NCBI GenBank assembly: GCA_026874595.1
Contig: CM049314.1
Span: forward strand, 77,018,300-77,082,299
Direction of reading: 5' to 3'
Length of the DNA stretch: 64,000 nucleotides
Origin: Sipunculus nudus
Lineage: Eukaryota > Annelida > Sipuncula > Golfingiida > Sipunculidae
The notes beneath the pieces were generated by a model that ran no database searches, had not been told where the DNA came from, and saw only the letters and a list, made by a program, of their open reading frames with translations. A program made the position numbers and the translations under genes. Below, piece after piece: positions 61,431 to 64,000 of this stretch (position 1 is its first letter; every line of letters begins with the position of its first letter).

Positions 61431-64000
61431 GTGAGATATGTCCTGTCACTTGGCGTAGAAGTTTGCACAGAGCAAACTCTAATAAGCCGTGTACATTGAA
61501 GATATTTGTTCAAATGAGTTGTCTTCATATTAATAAAATTTACAAAAATGTAGTTTCAAAACCCCACGCGTTAAATTTTCTTTTGCAATCATGAACACAG
61601 TTTCGTTTTGCTGCGGATATTTTAGACTAAATAAAACTTACTAATCAATGACTCATTATAATTAACATCTTGCTACAATACCTGACCTTTGCCGAAATTA
61701 TGTCTTGAAAGCCATATATTAATCCTAGGAGGGCAAAAGTGTAGACTATTAAATAAAGACAATGTCCTTTATTAAGAAAATATATGTCACACGTTGTGTC
61801 GAAAAAAAAACTTTATTCACAAAGGTCAGTTCAGGAACACAAATAGCAAATATCATGTGAAATAAAAAGATCTTGTTTATGGAAAGATAGTCACCATGCA
61901 TTAAAAAATACACCTATTAGTTAATATAGGATTAACCGATGTATCGATATACATAACTCTATATAAATAAATGTAATTAAAGATTCTAATAATCAATAAC
62001 CATATGGTAAAGGAGTCCACATTTCCTTCAATGATAATTTTAAGTCTTAGTTGCATTTAAAACATATCGAATTAAACATGTATAGTGGACTCTACTTAGA
62101 TAAATACGACCAAATTATCACCAGTTGAAACAGCTAGCCTTTCCACCAAAACTGGTGTTAATGTTTGTTATACAGGTAACATATTAAATACTATAACTTC
62201 AGGAGCTGGGCCTGGCTACGATATATTCTTACCTGAAGGTTTGTCCTTGGAGTACAATCGTGTCGTATCCTTATCGGACCCTGACAGGCAATTGTTTCCT
62301 AATAAATAGGAACTGCTCATGGAAGCTGCCATCTTATGTTCACTAAAACCCGGTGATATCAAAATTGCGGAAATCTCTCCCGTTTATGCAGGGCAGCATA
62401 TTTTGCAAGAGTGCAAGTGTTATTTTACGATGTGCCTTGCTGCGATTTAAAACATATTGATAGAACAGATACAACTGACCTATCGACGTTGGTATTATAT
62501 AGAAGTAGATCCCATATATGACATATCAGTTCTATTCTCACACGATAATTGAAGCTTGGTGGAGGAAATAAATGATCAAACCATCAGAAAGCTTGAATGA
62601 TATAGGTTAGCATGGAAAACGTATGAGGTATAGAATGTTTAACACGTAAAACAACACTTCCGGCAGTATGTGTCATCATATCTCTTGATAGTTAAAGTGA
62701 CGGATCTGATTATCCTACCAGATAGCCAAAGAAAAGCCTCAAATCTCTCAGAATTTAAAAGTAAACTAGAAACATTTTTTCATGGAATATTATATGCCTA
62801 ATTGTTTACACGATGTATTACATATGGATAGTAAAATGTTTGAACATTTTAGTGGAATGATGATAGATTAAATGAATAATTGAAATATTTGTTTCGCAGA
62901 TGCCTCATTTAATGTTTTTACCTTCTGAATGTAATATTTAGCCAAATGGACTTAAATTTCATATTCATATAAAATAAGTATAATGATTGCTTATCGTATT
63001 CTTTGTATGTAACAGCGTTTTATAGCATATGACATCTTTTTACGCTTCTCAAAATTATTATTATTATTAATATTATACCGAGTGTATTCCGGTAAAAATC
63101 TCTGGAGTATGAAAATAAAGTTGTTTTGTTTTCTTTATTAAGTTTCCTGAGCATATAATTACTCCTGTAGGAATTACTCGTTATATAACTATGACCATAT
63201 ATTGTTAAATCCAGAGAGCTTATTTAAGAGGCGAGAACTAAAATATAAAACACGATTGCACAATAACATAATAGACTTAAATACTTATATCAGATAAAAC
63301 ATCCTGTATAATCTAAAATAAAAGACTGTTCGATTTGAAAAAGGGAACGAAAGCTTACTGTATTTTCCATGGACAGATAGTCATTTAATTATACCTTTCT
63401 TGTTCATATTCAGACTGACTGAAAAAAAAAGAATTTTGTTCAAACATCTTCACTCATAAAAAGAGGTATATATGCGTGTGTGTGTGTGTGTGGATCACTA
63501 TATTATTCTAGTGTTTCAAAATAATATTCGCTTTCATGGTTTCTCGGCTTGTAGCGAGGCTAAGATAAATTGTGAAAGATCTAATATGGTCCTTGATTTT
63601 ATTTGTTCATACAAAAAGAAATTTGTCACAGCTAGGATTATTTTTTTTTACTTGAGATCACAAAAATACCAGTCATGACTACATTGTTTACAGGAAATGA
63701 TAGCTTATCTCAACGTGATATGGGACGAAAGTCGACAGGCCCATTCAGCCGCCCGGGACTGTTGCCTGGCGACTGCAGGGCCCATGAAATAAACCGGTCG
63801 TCTAAATAAACTACACCAGGAAGAAATGAAGCTTAGTGGATTTTATATAAGATACATATAGTTTATTAAAGATCAGTCAGTTTTTCTTCTCCCTCGAGCA
63901 GATTTGCTTCTCTTATTGTTGTAACATAAATATTAAAATTTTTTTACGGTTTTTCATTATACACGGATTGTGATCAACGTCGTTTTTCCACCCCGGGCCC
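61431..64000. other. Spacer, no gene seen; (TG)n at 63473-63491
   Basis: AT-rich sequence with no clear paralogue in the window beyond the first 200 bases and no recognisable coding region. A short TG microsatellite lies at 63473-63491. It may be intron of the unit C gene copy. Confidence 0.4.

Overview
This is a stretch of AT-rich, intron-bearing eukaryotic DNA that is mostly non-coding. The best guess is a lophotrochozoan, probably a bivalve mollusc. The reasons are an intron-poor neuropeptide-type GPCR with a lophotrochozoan look, several repeats that resemble the bivalve pearl/Helentron type (core tandem repeats, then an ACGG-rich stretch, then a terminal hairpin), and short non-autonomous DNA transposons. 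No bacterial genes, CRISPR arrays or rRNA genes were seen. The species cannot be read from the sequence alone.

The window is built from diverged tandem copies of one ancestral unit of roughly 20 kb or more. In order, the unit contained: a GPCR coding exon; a conserved downstream segment; a promoter-like stretch with a first exon beginning MLSVITS; an intron region with a second exon; a LINE relic; a cysteine-rich open stretch on the minus strand; a 3'-terminal exon with AATAAA; and a spacer leading to the next GPCR. The copies recognised are: unit A (about 1-13900), a partial unit (about 16660-22780, called F), unit B/E (22780-41830, interrupted by an 8.8 kb transposon-filled insertion at 28371-37172), unit D (41960-51890, joined by a deletion that removed its GPCR), and unit C (51770-61600 and beyond). 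The GPCR is intact only in unit A (765-2054). It is a pseudogene in unit B (about 22785-23971) and in unit C (56285-57459), and is absent from the others.

The most interesting new candidate is a small spliced plus-strand gene carried in the same unit. In unit B/E three exons (26061-26202, 39044-39096, 41272-41316) have splice-like borders. Their phases fit to give a 79-residue basic protein that I do not recognise, followed by AATAAA. Exon 1 in unit C differs from exon 1 in unit B only by indels of multiples of three, as expected for coding sequence.

The rest is largely transposon archaeology. Because the units are paralogous, several insertions have an empty site elsewhere in the window. 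These include a PIF/Harbinger-like MITE with TTA duplication nested in a pearl-like element, two hAT-like elements with 8 bp duplications, and a tRNA-derived SINE with a 9 bp duplication. A foldback element, a 154 bp near-perfect palindrome and a solo-LTR-like block were also found.
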